Positions 47,752 through 59,394 of a DNA stretch of 64,000 nucleotides are shown here, one piece after another. The position numbers were made by a program, and so were the translations under genes. Each line of letters begins with the position of its first letter. The first letter of the stretch is position 1. The stretch is taken from positions 4,402,001 through 4,466,000 of the forward strand of contig KN832870.1 of assembly GCA_000827325.1 (NCBI GenBank), in the 5' to 3' direction. The notes under the pieces were generated by a model. That model was not told where the DNA came from, made no database searches, and saw only the letters and a program-made list of their open reading frames with translations. This DNA comes from Oidiodendron maius Zn (lineage: Eukaryota; Ascomycota; Leotiomycetes; Myxotrichaceae).

Positions 47752-49168
47752 ATGGCCGACTTCAACAATATTCCACCAGTCGCGCCACCACCTGGAATAA
47801 CTTTCGACCCCAATGGCCCAAACCCGTCGCAGACCGCGATCATTGTCATGCAATCAGTTACCGTGGGAGTAATGACTATTGTGGTGATGATCCGAATCTA
47901 CACCCATGCTGTTATAAAGAAGAGTATGGGCCTGGACGATTGTTAGTAGCATTTGTTCGTCTCGAAAGACTCTGAAGACTAACCTGTGATAGATCTCGCT
48001 ATTCTTTCTTGGGTAGATAAGCATCAAATCCAATCGGTTGTCTCGCAGACAATTAATACTATTTCCAGGCGCTCGCGGTTACCTTTTCCACAGTTATGGG
48101 AGTCTGTGAGTCTAAAGCTTATCTTACTGGAGGGAGTTTACCTTCTGATGGCATCTTCATAGCTACAATTTATGGTTTTGGAAAACACATTTACGAGGTC
48201 TCGATTGCAGAGATGCTGAAGGCATTCAAGGTATGGATCTTTCCATCATATAAGAGCTGCGAAAATTGACACACATAAAAGCTCATAACAGTCACTGAAA
48301 TATTGTACTCCCCAGTCATGCTGGCCATCAAGTCTTGTCTTCTAGTCGGGTTCCTGCGCCTCTTCAAAGCGAACCGCACAATCAAATGGTTGATCTGGAT
48401 CAGCCTCGGACTTCTCAGCATCTTCTATACCGTGACCTTTCTAAGTGTGATTTTCTATTGCCACCCCGTGCAAAAGTCCTGGGACCCCCTAGTGCCAGGC
48501 CATTGCATAAATTATTCTGGATTCCCGTGGGCCACTGGGATCTTCAATATCATCAGCGATTTCTGTATTCTCTTCCTTCCTATGCAGCCTGTATTCAAAC
48601 TGTCTATGAAACTTGGCCGCCGGATCCGTGTTGCCTCCATTTTCGGATTGGGGCTTTTGTGAGTACTTCCTCCTTGCTGAACTCGAGTGTCTTAGGCAAA
48701 ATTGCTAACATATCCATAGTACCTGCGTTGCAAGCATCATGCGCTTCGTTGAGACAATTCAAAACGTCAACAACCCCGATCAGACCTATATTGGTGTAAG
48801 GATTCTTTACTGGGCGTAAGTTTCCACTTAGTCTTTTTAACACCAAGGTGTAACGACTTCACAGGGTTCTGGAAATAAACATCGGAATTATCTGCGCCTG
48901 TGCGACGAGTTTCCCTGCCTTCTTCGACGCGTCGGTGCCGGGATCTCTAGGCTCGTTTGTCACTAAACTCCTAACTACAAGGACAAGGTCGTCGTCAGCT
49001 TCACAGACAGAGCTTACGGGCCAAGAAAAGAAAAATTCGCAGGAGGCCGGTACTGGGAGAACGATGAAAGGACCAAACTTCTATTCTAGGCCGAGTAGGC
49101 CGAGTGACTCCAGCTTAGGAGAGGAATCGCAATTCCATGACGCAGACGTGCCCTACCACGGCGTTTAA
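47752..49168 (+). CDS. PTH11/rhodopsin-domain integral membrane protein
   Basis: Several exons join in frame: 47752 to about 47941 (ending GLDD), a short exon giving YLAILSW, one giving ALAVTFSTVMGV, one giving TIYGFGKHIYEVSIAEMLKAFK, then 48285-48660, 48720-48817 and 48866-49168. The order of seven hydrophobic segments and phrases such as GLDDYLAILSW, GFGKHI, LLVGFLRLF and VFLSVIFYCHPVQKSWDP define the fungal rhodopsin-like (PTH11-related) family, which is common near secondary metabolite genes. The C-terminal tail is a Ser/Thr-rich cytosolic segment. Function is unknown; sensing at the plasma membrane is a family-level suggestion. Exact small-exon borders are approximate. Confidence 0.85.
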
Positions 49169-50121
49169 GGAGGATACTTCGCGTGTTGGATTTCTGGAAA
49201 TAAGTGTCTGTTTCTTATTTCATTTCCCACTGCCAAGCAAACTCTTTCAACTTCGTTGGTCGGTACAGAATTATATATATACTATATCTTACATACTTGT
49301 GGAGACATGTCTATGTCCTTGGCTTCATCGCTTCCAGCGAGCATCAGCCACTGGACTTTTTACCAATTTCTCGTGGGGAAGTTAGGCGTGACTATGGCAG
49401 AAACAATACAATGATTCCAAAGCCTATAACCATGTTTATATCGGTCCCTGAAAGCAGAAGATTTCTCAACAACGAGTTCCTAAAATCATTGAGCTTTTAT
49501 TGTCTGGTCCTGGTTATCAAACTACATTCCACAGCGCATGGGAGAACGCAGGGCGATCGCCAATGTTGATAGTAGAGATGGGATAAGGTAGCATGATACT
49601 GAGGGGCAGGCTGAAACTAGGGGGTAGGAGCTGGGCCTGGAAATGAGGATTTTGGAGTTAGCGTCTATGTACTGGAGAGGCACATAGAAGCCCTTGGGTC
49701 TCCAGGCCAAGAAAAGTACAGTACAAGTTAGGAGTAAGAACCAACTAACTAACCCTAAGCAGTATCACCGAGCGGGAAGGAGACTCACCACAAGTGCGAG
49801 TCCTATGCTAGTACTGTGCCACTGTGCTAGTTGGCAGGGAAGGGCGGAGGAAGGCGCAGTAGATAGCTGAACTTTAGTACAAATGGAAGACTGGCAATAA
49901 CAAGAAAGACTCTAGGTGCAGTTGTAGTATTTTCGGGGGTGCGGGAAACTCGAGTCGATCTGCCGTTGCGGATAATACCAGTATTGGTTAGACTGATACT
50001 CAATGTGACCTTGCCAAAAGAGGAAATCCCACTGCCGTAGAATTCACAACCACCACTAATGTAGCTGATATCAGCCATGTGCCGCAGCCTACCCTTCCAG
50101 CCTCGTCTCACTTTCGACCAC
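49169..50121. other. Intergenic, nothing recognised
   Basis: Overlapping short frames without family resemblance. The GATATCAGCCATG at about 50069-50080 recurs at 52191-52203 upstream of the MFS gene. Confidence 0.35.
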
Positions 50122-51410
50122 ATGCCCCATCATTTTCCCTGCTTATCCACGATGCTATCACGGACTCGAGAGGTAGTGCAACGGAGTGAAAGCGTGGGAA
50201 AGGAGAAACGGAAACCCGCCCGCCGTGACCCAGAGAGGAGACGGCAACAGAACATTCAAGCACAAAAGAAGTACCGTGAGTGCAGGTCTTTCTGGCATTG
50301 ACATGTCACCAACCCACGGGTTATGGGCACAGGAATCTCTGGAAAATCCAAAAACAAATACTGATTATTTGTCTAGGAGAAAAGCTTCGTGAGCGCCTGG
50401 ATCATCTGAAAACACTTGCAGCATCTGCTGTGCAGAGCCGATCTATTGAAACGGCACCCGCTGGCGGCACAGGCCCGTCCGAGGTGGTCACCACTCTAGC
50501 CCCTATCGCGAGAAAGAGCCTCCCAGCTTCCGATGCTTCAGACGCATCTGTTTCCGGCCCATCTGCGGCAACTCTGGAAGAATGTCGGCCCCTTAGTCTA
50601 CCGCCAGATAACACTCCATCGGCACTGAGCATATGGGATTCTACAATACATATTGATCCCTCCCTTCTCATTCGTGATAAGCACGATAATGGTCTCGGTC
50701 CATCCTGGACCACCACCGTCGAGTGCGGTTGCTCCATCCCACACATCCAGATTCGGACACCCGGTCCAGACGCATTCAGATATGGCAAGGCCAGAACACT
50801 CGGCTTTGGACCAAGTACAACTGCACCAGATCCATATGCGAACAACCTTCGCATCGATACAGTCTGCAGTATAGCTGCACTTTTTACGCTTGGAATGTAT
50901 GTTGGCTTTACCGAGGAGATGCTGTGTGACGAAAATTCTCTCTCACCATTCTTCCGATCTGGCGCGGAGTCGGCGGATGATATGGTTAAAGCAAACATTA
51001 TTTGTACGGTGCAGAGAGTATTCGAGACACTGAAGCCGGACTTAAGGCCGAGTAGCGAACAAATCACTGTCAAGCATCATCCATACATAGATATTCTGCC
51101 CTTCCCAATGCTACGGAAGAATCTCATCACCCATCAGGAAGAGATTGATGAGGATGAGTTCTTCCAGGACGTGCTTACCGGTTTAGTGTGTTGGGGAAGT
51201 GCAGGCATTGGGAGGAGGGATCGAGAAGTCTCTACTGGATATGCTTCAACGGGTACGCCGTGGGATGTCCGCAGTTGGGAGGCGAGGGTGTGGTTCTTGG
51301 AGAAGTATTGGACTTTGCTCGGTGGGGAAGAGGGAGAACTTGTACGGCAAAGTGAGTGGTGGCGTAGTATCAGAGGGGACGACACGCTGAACATGGAAGT
51401 GCGTAGCTAG
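50122..51410 (+). CDS. bZIP transcription factor with DUF3425-type C-terminus
   Basis: Exon 1 ends in the basic region RRDPERRRQQNIQAQKKY. A 98 bp intron with a GTGAGT donor (about 50278-50375) follows, then exon 2 continues REKLRERLDHLKTLAAS, the first zipper heptads. The N-x2-A-Q-x2-Y-R pattern in the basic region is that of the fungal bZIP group with short zippers. The C-terminal 200 residues (FTLGMYVGFTEEMLCDEN, FQDVLTGLVCWG, WDVRSWEARVWFLEKYWTLL) match the DUF3425 layout, ending in a WW-R pair typical of these proteins. In-frame ATGs at 50077, 50122 and 50152 are all possible starts. It may regulate nearby genes or respond to stress. Confidence 0.88.
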
Positions 51411-52290
51411 AATAGACTTCCGGAGTCGTTGCGGAGCTTCAAGCTGCAGACGACGCGTGATCAAGCCTGCCCCGTAAATCGTGTAGAGCCCAAAGGGTGA
51501 TATTTCAGCCACTCTCATCCATTGATTGTGTCTATGCACAAGTCGTGGTCGATCTTCACTGACCCTGGACTCCGCCGGCTGTCGCTCTGGTAGTGCAGAC
51601 TGCGTTGAAGATCACTAATGAATTGGGAAACCAGGAGGGGGTGTCATGGCGATCCACTTTAGGTGTCGCCTTCCTCGAGGGCTTGAAGCTTGGGAGACTG
51701 ACCATCTGGGAGTCTCCTTGAGACAGTCTTGATGGATGACAATGTGTCTGTGGCGAGCAGTATAGTGAGGATCTAAGAGCTGGCTTCTGTCATGGTGGAA
51801 GATTCCTATCTGAAGGGATGCCTACCAGAAAGAAGACACGTGAGATGATGGAAATTTGAGGCATTGATTTTAGAGGGAAAGGAGGAACTTATAATGAATG
51901 GCATGTGAACTTTGAAGACGCTGGGGACAGCCGGGGGAAATCATTCCGTCTTCAAAATGGCTGGCATTATCCACAGGTGATCGTCAGGTGACAAGGCTGC
52001 AAAATGTGCCACACAAACGCCGTCTGTCACTTTTTCAGCTGCTGGGATTCAAGACAAAGCTACTGTAACAGGCTGCGCATTTGCACCACTGACATCTCGA
52101 GGTCACAGCTCAGGTCCTAGCTTCCCCCTTGCATCCCCGCCACCTTGGGGTTGAAACAGTGCGGCCGAATTGGGGCCGTTCATCGTGGCTGATATCAGCC
52201 ATGTACTAACTACCGGAGTATATATACATATATACCCCTCTACTCCTTGTTGCAAAAGCCTCAAAGCCGGACGACAGAGAAGGCCGAATC
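51411..52290. other. Intergenic, promoter of the MFS exporter
   Basis: No gene. The last 100 bp contains a TATATATACATATATA stretch (about 52217-52236) that could serve as a core promoter element 60-70 bp before the ATG. Confidence 0.45.
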
Positions 52291-53994
52291 ATGATCCCAA
52301 CACAGACCGTCCACGACGGTAAGACGAGCGACCCAGACTCAACAAATACGCTCTCAACAGCACCTGATATCTCCGACAAGCAGGAAGCTGTCGAGAGCAC
52401 AACCAATGTAGACGACGAGAGGGAGGAAAAGCCGAACCCAGACGACGCCAAGCCCGATGAATACCCTTCGGGAGCACGACTCGTCTTCGTCGTCTTCGCC
52501 CTGGTGTTGAGTATTTTCCTGGTGTCTCTCGACCTGACCATCGTGGCCACCGCCATCCCCAAAATCACCGACGAATTCCATGGTCTCGACGACGTCTCCT
52601 GGTACAGCGCCGCCTTCTTCATGACGATCGGCGGCTTCCAGTCGGCATGGGGCAAAGCATTCAAGTACTTCCCGCTGAAGACCAGCTTCCTCGTTTCCAT
52701 CTTTATCTTCGAGCTCGGCTCCCTCATCTGCGGTGTCGCCCCCAACAGCACGGCCCTCATCGTAGGGCGCGCCATTGCCGGCCTCGGCGCCGCGGGCATT
52801 GGCTCTGGCACGTACACTATCATCGCCTTCTCGGCCGGGCCAAAGCGACGGCCGATGTTTACGGGGATTATTGGCACCAGTTATGGGATTGCGGCGGTCG
52901 TCGGGCCGTTGATTGGCGGGGCGCTGGCGGATAAGGTGACCTGGCGGTGGTGTTTCTATATTAACCTGCCCATCGGCGCCATCGCGGTCGTCATTATCCT
53001 GCTCTTCTTCAAGACGCCGAGCGCCGCTCGGCCCAAGTCCGCCAGCCTCCGCGAGAAGCTTCTGCAGATGGACCCCGTGGGCGTGACGCTCGTGATGGGC
53101 GCCGTTATCAGCTACATCCTCGCGCTCCACTATGGGGGCCTGATGTACGCCTGGAACTCGTCTCAGGTGGCGGGCCTGCTAGTCGGCTTCGTCGTGCTCT
53201 CAGCGGCCTTTACGATATGGGAGTGGTGCCAGGAGGACCGGGCCATGGTGCCTTTCCGCCTCGCTGGGGACAGAGTGTACCTAGTGTCGTCGTTGTACGC
53301 GTTCTTCTTCTCCGGCGCGTACTTCCTGATCATCTACTACCTGCCTATCTACTTCCAGAGCATCGATAACGTTAGCCCGGAGATGAGTGGCGTGCGGAAC
53401 CTGCCTCTGATTCTGACCGTTACCATCTCCATGCTCGCTAGCGGCGCCTACATCTCCATCACCGGCATCGTGGCGCCAATCATCGTCATTGGTACTGGTA
53501 TAGGAACGGTCTGTATGGGGCTGCTTTATACCTTGAATATCGGCTCGGGAAAGGGGGAGTGGATCGGATATCAGGTCATCGGAGGTGTCGGCTGGGGTAT
53601 TGCATCCCAGATCCCTATCATCACGGTCCAAGCTACCGCCACAGCTGCAGATCTACCTGAGGTGACGGCCATCCTTCTCTTCTTCCAAACTATCGGCGGC
53701 TCCTTCATGGTCTCCGCCGCACAAGCCGCCTTCGTCAACGTGCTCATCAAGGTTCTCCCTCACTCAGCTCCGGGCGTCGACCCTCTGACTGTGGTGAAAA
53801 CTGGCGTGACAGATATCCGAACCGTCTTCTCGGCTGATCAGGTCCCCGGGATTTTGGTGGCGTACATGCGCGGGCTGAAGATCTCGTTTGCCATTGGGTT
53901 AGCCTCATCGGGAGTTGCATTCATCATCATTACGTTGTTCCAGAGGTGGAACAGGCTGAACACTGCGGCTATTGCAGGTGGCCCGGCAGCTTAA
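52291..53994 (+). CDS. MFS transporter, 14-TM drug:H+ antiporter (DHA2)
   Basis: A single 567-codon exon. About 65 hydrophilic acidic residues precede TM1. Motif D1-like LDLTIVATAIPKI follows, then WYSAAFFMTIGG, the RAIAGLGAAGIGSG stretch (motif B/C region) and WRWCFYINLPIGA, which is diagnostic for 14-TM exporters. A PLIGGALADKVTWRW segment follows the GPLIGG turn of motif C. Length and hydrophobicity fit 14 segments. These plasma membrane pumps export toxic compounds and secondary metabolites and commonly sit in fungal biosynthetic clusters. The coding DNA is GC-rich, much richer than its surroundings, with no introns. Long open frames on the opposite strand are shadows of its codon bias. 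Confidence 0.95.
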   Translation: MIPTQTVHDGKTSDPDSTNTLSTAPDISDKQEAVESTTNVDDEREEKPNPDDAKPDEYPSGARLVFVVFALVLSIFLVSLDLTIVATAIPKITDEFHGLDDVSWYSAAFFMTIGGFQSAWGKAFKYFPLKTSFLVSIFIFELGSLICGVAPNSTALIVGRAIAGLGAAGIGSGTYTIIAFSAGPKRRPMFTGIIGTSYGIAAVVGPLIGGALADKVTWRWCFYINLPIGAIAVVIILLFFKTPSAARPKSASLREKLLQMDPVGVTLVMGAVISYILALHYGGLMYAWNSSQVAGLLVGFVVLSAAFTIWEWCQEDRAMVPFRLAGDRVYLVSSLYAFFFSGAYFLIIYYLPIYFQSIDNVSPEMSGVRNLPLILTVTISMLASGAYISITGIVAPIIVIGTGIGTVCMGLLYTLNIGSGKGEWIGYQVIGGVGWGIASQIPIITVQATATAADLPEVTAILLFFQTIGGSFMVSAAQAAFVNVLIKVLPHSAPGVDPLTVVKTGVTDIRTVFSADQVPGILVAYMRGLKISFAIGLASSGVAFIIITLFQRWNRLNTAAIAGGPAA

Positions 53995-55549
53995 GGCCCG
54001 TCTGACTCAAGCATTCAGGTCAAAACGACTTCAATTTGTGCCCAAATACGCCACCAAATGGGCTTTATCAGAACAGAATTTAGAATCAAAATAATTAGTG
54101 TAATAACCTGGACGCGAGACGCCCAACTCCCATACTCTCACCCTTCTGCTTATGCCACGGATGATGGTAGTCACATTCTGGTCAGATATTCGTTTGTCTT
54201 TCAGCCCTATCTATTGCGGGGAGGTTGGATACGGTGGATAAAGATAAACTTGGGATGTGGTTGAGTGAGAGGCAGATTAAGGGTGGTGGGTTGAATGGCC
54301 GACCAGAGAAGCTGGAAGGTGTTTGTTATATCTGGTAGGTGGCAAATAGTTTAACGATGATCGGACAATTGCATTGGATTGACGGGGGGAAGCTGACGGA
54401 ATTTATATTGAAGTGCCAAGTACGTGGACGTAGAGGCGAATAACGGTCACTTACTGACTAGATATAGGATCGAGTGTACGGTGGCATTGCCGACCGACCG
54501 GACGACATGGTCGATATTTTTCACACGGTGTTCGGACTTGCTGGACTTTGATTGCTAGGATTCTTTGGTCTAGAGCAGGTGGATGCTTCATTGTAAGTCT
54601 TTCGAGCTGCCCTGATTCTTGCTCTGCTAATAATCATTGCAGCTGCATGCCAAAGAAGGTTATTGAGCGAGTGCTAGGATCCAATCATTATAGCACTTCG
54701 TGATGAATAAATGATAAAATTCTCAGTCAATACTTAACTGACTCTTCCATACGCGTCTGTCAATATTACAATCTTCGATCTAAAGGTTTGCAAATTTTAC
54801 TAGTACAGAAGAGGAAGTATAGAACTAAACCATATGCTTCCATTGCTAAAACAAAGACAAGGAGAGATGTCGTTTTTGGAAACAAGGCATGAAAATGGAT
54901 AGTCTCATTTCAGGATGAATTTCGCGAAATAAAAGAACACGGACGTGGGAAGATATTGTGTACGAACATCGGAGTGTTAAGGAAATAGAATTAGCAGGTC
55001 AACCTCTCACTGCTGAATAAATCGTACCAATTTAAGATCTTGAAAAGAATCGTTGTTAAGTCTTTTAACCCTTATCCTTGAATTGAATTGATTAACTATT
55101 CCAAGAGGCGGAAAGCAGAAGATTTTGTGATTCCTAAGATACTACCTGAGTCTAAATTCTTTAATTACTTACCCAGGAGTTCTAAGGAAGATTCGCCTAG
55201 AATAGAGTATAGGGATAAGTAGACATCTAGTTATATTTCTATTAGGTACGGCATAGTTTAATAATTTGGTGTAACTTAGTGTAAGAGAAACTAGTCTGAA
55301 ATAGCTTATTAGTTCTCATGGAATTTTAAACCCCTTTGATACATGAACATACAATATATCGTCGTTCCTGTTAAGTTCCATATAAAGCGTTTGATTCTAG
55401 TTCAGTTCTATGTCATTGCTAGATTATTATTATACTACTGAGTGTTTAAGTTAGGGATAACACACAATGGTGTTCTATTTCTCTTAGTCATTCACTCTTC
55501 CCAGTTTGAGAGATGAAATCTAGCGTAGTGTGTATTATCAGAGCCACCC
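53995..55549. other. 1.5 kb without a gene, AT-rich to the right
   Basis: No recognisable coding sequence. From about 54650 onward base composition is low in GC, as in decayed repeat DNA, but no element ends were found. Confidence 0.4.
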
Positions 55550-57330
55550 TCAGACACCGGGCCTCCTCCTCTTAACCTCTAGCACACAATGGGAATCAGC
55601 CCTCCTATCCAGGCCATATACTTTATCACCCGGCCTCTTATTCTCGCCACCAGTGCCTTGAATATTTGCCACTAGTCGGATGTCAAAAATTCTGCAGGAG
55701 TTGATGAGTATTGCCCTGATCTCATAAATGGCAAGGTATTGCCCTGGGCATGAATGAGGGCCATGACCAAAGGTGAATGAGTCCAGGCCCGTCAATATCA
55801 TTTGATGTTTCATCTTCCCTCCGGGCGCGGCACGTAGATTGGCAAAACGAAAACCTTCAAATATATCGGGTGGCAGGTTGCTCGTTTGCTTGTTATATAA
55901 TGGCGAAAAATGTAGGGGTGGTCTGGGACATAATAGGTTTGGTGATTATCTAGTCAATTGCCTGTGGGATATACTTAGGAATAACTAACTTGGCCGCATA
56001 TTGGGGAAATGCAATATTGGACCCCTTCTGCAACTTGATACCGTTCGACAAGGTAATATCTCTCATGACACGTCTAGTCGCGTTGACTGAAGCTCACAGT
56101 ATGATTAATGCCAAATCTCTTTGGCCCCGATCCTCTCCTCAGACTCCTCTCTCCTGGCTGGGACTTCCCACCAAGGACGACCCTCCGAATGGAATATTTT
56201 GTGATAAGAGCAGCGTGGGAGACCGAAATCTGGGAGTACGGAATTACGGATCCACCTGATCCTCCTGCTTTTATTCAGTTCACTCCACCAATCTCCACAT
56301 TCGGGAAGAGGGAAGCCGAGCGTCAAGCGCTTGAGTCAGAAAGGCAGACAACCCATTCAAATCACTTCAAATCAACACATAACACTCGAAGCGACAGGGA
56401 CCCACCCAGAAGCCTCCACGGCGATTCTATGCTTAAGCACAAGGGCCTTCCCAGAGATTCCACAAGTGTTCCGACTTCATTGGTAGCTCCTGGCATAAGA
56501 TCAGAGGTTCAAGAGCCGTATATAGTGCCACTCCAGTCCAGCACCACCAGCTAGGTTGAGCATATCGTTCTTCCATATCCCGTAGTTCTCGTTGCCCTTT
56601 AGCTTCATCCCAGCTGGCATCTGCAGCACTGAACTGCTCCCTGTCGACTCCATTGTAAAGTTGTCGAATAGGCTCGGTAGCTTTCCCCTTTCCTTTATAG
56701 GTCGATGTGTGTATTCGTGTTGTTGTTGAGACTCCCTTGGTTGATCTCCAAGGCCTAATTTGACAGATTCTATCAAAAACTAACGATATCGGATTGGACT
56801 CTATCACTGGCTCTCCTTAATAAAGCTATCGAGCTTCTTGAGTTTCGCGATCGAACTCTTTGAAAATTTTTATTGCCCGTCATCATCTTGCGTCAGCCAT
56901 TCCTGTTCAATAACATATTCTATTTCTTGTCTTAGAGGCTCGATATATTGCGGATATGTAGCTAGATCCATAATGGCAGCAGTGGTGGCAATTACTGGGA
57001 CGAAGATTATTCCTAAATTTCTGACACTCGACTTTCAACAATAATACGTAGAGACTTATAGGTTGTATGAACTGCTACGAGGGTAAGTACGAGTTGATCT
57101 TCTCCAAGGTTCTTCGCATTCCTCTCGTCGGGTTTCATATACTCTACCACCCAAGAAAGAAAAGAACCTTTAGATCCAAAAGATGAAGCTGCGGGCTTCT
57201 CCAGGTTATGCTTGGATATTGTCTCCTCCATCGGGAAGCTCATAGCCTTCTGTGCCTTTGCTCTGTGCTTCTTAATGCTTTTGGTTGCTGGTAGGGTGTG
57301 CATGAGGAATGGCCGCAATAATGGGTTTAT
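55550..57330 (-). pseudogene. Cytochrome P450 (ent-kaurene-oxidase-like group), split by an insertion
   Basis: Read on the minus strand. From about 57330 the DNA encodes a segment like the G-I region: FLSWVVEYMKPDERNAK then LVLTLVAVHTT, the I-helix with its Thr. Near 56960-56810 it continues LATYPQYIEPLRQEIEYVI and KLKKLDSFIKESQ (the K-helix Glu-x-x region) and NPISLV. After about 680 bp of foreign sequence it resumes at 56085 with RRVMRDITLSNGIKLQKGSN and AFPQYAA, then FEGFRFANLRAAPGG and the haem loop FGHGPHSCPGQYLA with the axial Cys. It ends at a stop at 55550. The N-terminal half and membrane anchor are missing upstream of 57330. The gene is therefore truncated as well as interrupted. 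Confidence 0.75.
56105..56785 (-). mobile_element. LTR-retrotransposon-kin fossil (Ty1/copia gag-like), inside the P450 gene
   Basis: About 680 bp of unrelated DNA separates two collinear P450 segments. On the minus strand its left part encodes a short stretch resembling the start of copia-type gag proteins. It is only a small broken remnant with no recognisable terminal repeats; the family call is tentative. Confidence 0.4.
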
Positions 57331-58887
57331 TTGTTGAGATTGTTTTCGGACTATCGCAGCATCTATGGTGAAGTTGATTGAAGGTATCTGTTATAAAGTA
57401 ATAGCTACTATACTATAATTTGTATATAAAATCGTATTTCAAACACTGCTGCCCTGTAGTTATATCTATTTGCTCCCATATCTTCTAAGCAAACCTGAAT
57501 TCCGAACAATCCGCTAAATAAAAATCAAACATAGACCTGCTAAGCCCCTCGGGAGATCGGATAAACAGTTTCGTAAGTTTTTTAGCCCTCATGCTCTTAT
57601 AATAGTATCGTGGATCGTGAATCGTAGGTCCTTGAAATCTCCTAGAATAGAATATCCTACCCCTGAAACTGATATTGTTGTAAACCTCGTAATGCACCGC
57701 GCTACAGAGTAGTGCCAAGACTCTCCTTTACTTCTCTGACTTGAATAAGGGAATAGATCTCGCCAGTTCCTCCCCAATTACTGCCCTCATAATTCCCGCT
57801 CCCACCCTCCCTGGCCTATTCCCCTTTCTCGAGTGAAGTGCCCGATTAAGCTACACCTTTTTTTGGCCTCAATCTCTCTATCGTTAAAGTATTTTCTCTT
57901 TTTCTACTGAAATCCATGTGTACATCTGAGTTCCAGCTACACCTGCAGGGATACAATACCGTACACTCTAGTTCTTGTAGTTTGAAACTCTAAGGGGTGC
58001 CTATCTAGAGGCTGGCGTAAAGGCAGGGAATCTGTTGCGGTATCCCGGAAGCTAGTCCAGTTTCGGTGCTGAGTAACCAACTCAAATGATGATACTTGAA
58101 CTCTGAATACTAATATTATAGACTGTGTGAAGGAGTACATGTTAAGGATGCTGAAACCACTTGATTTGAGTTATTTGAGACTGTATTTGGAATTCTAGTC
58201 CTGTCACGAAGTATAAAGGTGGTGGTTGAACCCACCCTTAGAAAATACAGAGCATCATTACCTGAAAATACGAGCCTATCACGTGCACCTACACTAAGCC
58301 CCACTCGACGCAACAGAATCACAGGTGCAACACTGGCAGTGGTATCACATATTCTCTGGAACAACTCCTGTGTCCTAAAGCAAAAATCAATTCTAAAGGC
58401 AGACTATTTCTTACAGAAGCCTTAAAGAAAGTCACTGTCTTTTTATCAGAGTCCCACTCCCATAATCTAGGAGCTGTTGTGGCTCGTGCGTCGTACCAGC
58501 GTCTTAGCTGCGTCCCGCGCATTTAGCCCTAGCCACGTGCCTCATGTGATGGCCATTCGGCTATAAGAGCAACAGCCGGCAGCAATTCCTCTATAGAGCT
58601 AAAATGTACACAATATAGTATGTGTCTGTAAATAAGGAATAATTCGGAGGACGGTAATCAATTAATGCGGAATTACCTGGCCTACATACTGTAGGTGGAT
58701 ATCTGCGGTGTAACCTCTGTAAGAGAACAACAAGCAAGAATACGGATTTAAACCAACCCCCTCCTTGTTTTCCCTCATTGACCTAGCCAACCGACAGTAT
58801 GCAGTCCACATTGCTTGATGAAGATAGATCCAAATATATTAAAACGACCGTAGCATAATCCCATATAGTTCTAGTCCACCAATAGGA
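57331..58887. other. Intergenic, nothing recognised
   Basis: Several open frames of 60-80 codons without resemblance to known families. The missing N-terminal half of the P450 is not seen here. Confidence 0.35.
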
Positions 58888-59394
58888 CTAATTCTTGAAA
58901 ACCCTGATGGCGTTGTTGACACAATCATTGGAATCCTGGATTGCAGTGATGTAGACTGACTGGTTGTCTGCAGGCACCCTGCTGAGGAACGCATTGTGAA
59001 AGTCAGAAGTGGAATCCCTGATTAATCTGAGGCTGAAAGTCATCGCGTAATTGGGGACAAACTTGTCGAGCTTAGGCTTTGCAGCTATGATGGTATCCAT
59101 AGCCTGACAGCCATAGTTGGCGAGATCTGAATACTCATTCTCGAATTGACCTGCTGTTTCGGCAGTTAAGGGCTCTGAAAGCTGTGCTGCCCTTGTGCTA
59201 GCATCGGCAAGGCTCATGGCCTCCGCATATTTAAAAACGATCGGAAAAGCGCCCAAGGCGTCACCATTCCAGCCAGCCACTGCGTCACTGAGGCCAATAA
59301 TGTAGGTTTGAGCTGTGGTCAAGGTGGAGGCGATGTCGGTATTCGCGAGAGCCATACCGACAAGGGTAACTATTGTGAGTTGTTTGGGTAGCAT
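58888..59394 (-). CDS. HsbA-type secreted hydrophobic-surface-binding protein
   Basis: A single exon of 168 codons with a signal peptide (MLPKQLTIVTLVGMALA, cleavage likely after ALA at residue 17). The mature part has the HsbA/Mp1 galactomannoprotein layout: an N-terminal helix with IASTLTTAQTYI, GWNGDALGAFPI, a helix pair about residues 60-130, and a small C-terminal end with one Cys. Length matches the family (about 170-180). HsbA of Aspergillus binds hydrophobic surfaces and recruits cutinase; other members are cell wall mannoproteins. Only two cysteines are visible (YGC and NDC). No adjacent partner gene is obvious. Confidence 0.88.
   Translation of the reverse strand: MLPKQLTIVTLVGMALANTDIASTLTTAQTYIIGLSDAVAGWNGDALGAFPIVFKYAEAMSLADASTRAAQLSEPLTAETAGQFENEYSDLANYGCQAMDTIIAAKPKLDKFVPNYAMTFSLRLIRDSTSDFHNAFLSRVPADNQSVYITAIQDSNDCVNNAIRVFKN

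Noticed and set aside
50402-51073. 223-codon frame opposite the bZIP gene
   Set aside because: The plus strand carries the bZIP basic region and DUF3425-like phrases in frame; the opposite frame resembles nothing.
52354-53130. 258-codon frame opposite the MFS exporter
   Set aside because: Acidic, low-complexity translation created by the codon bias of the intact transporter on the plus strand.
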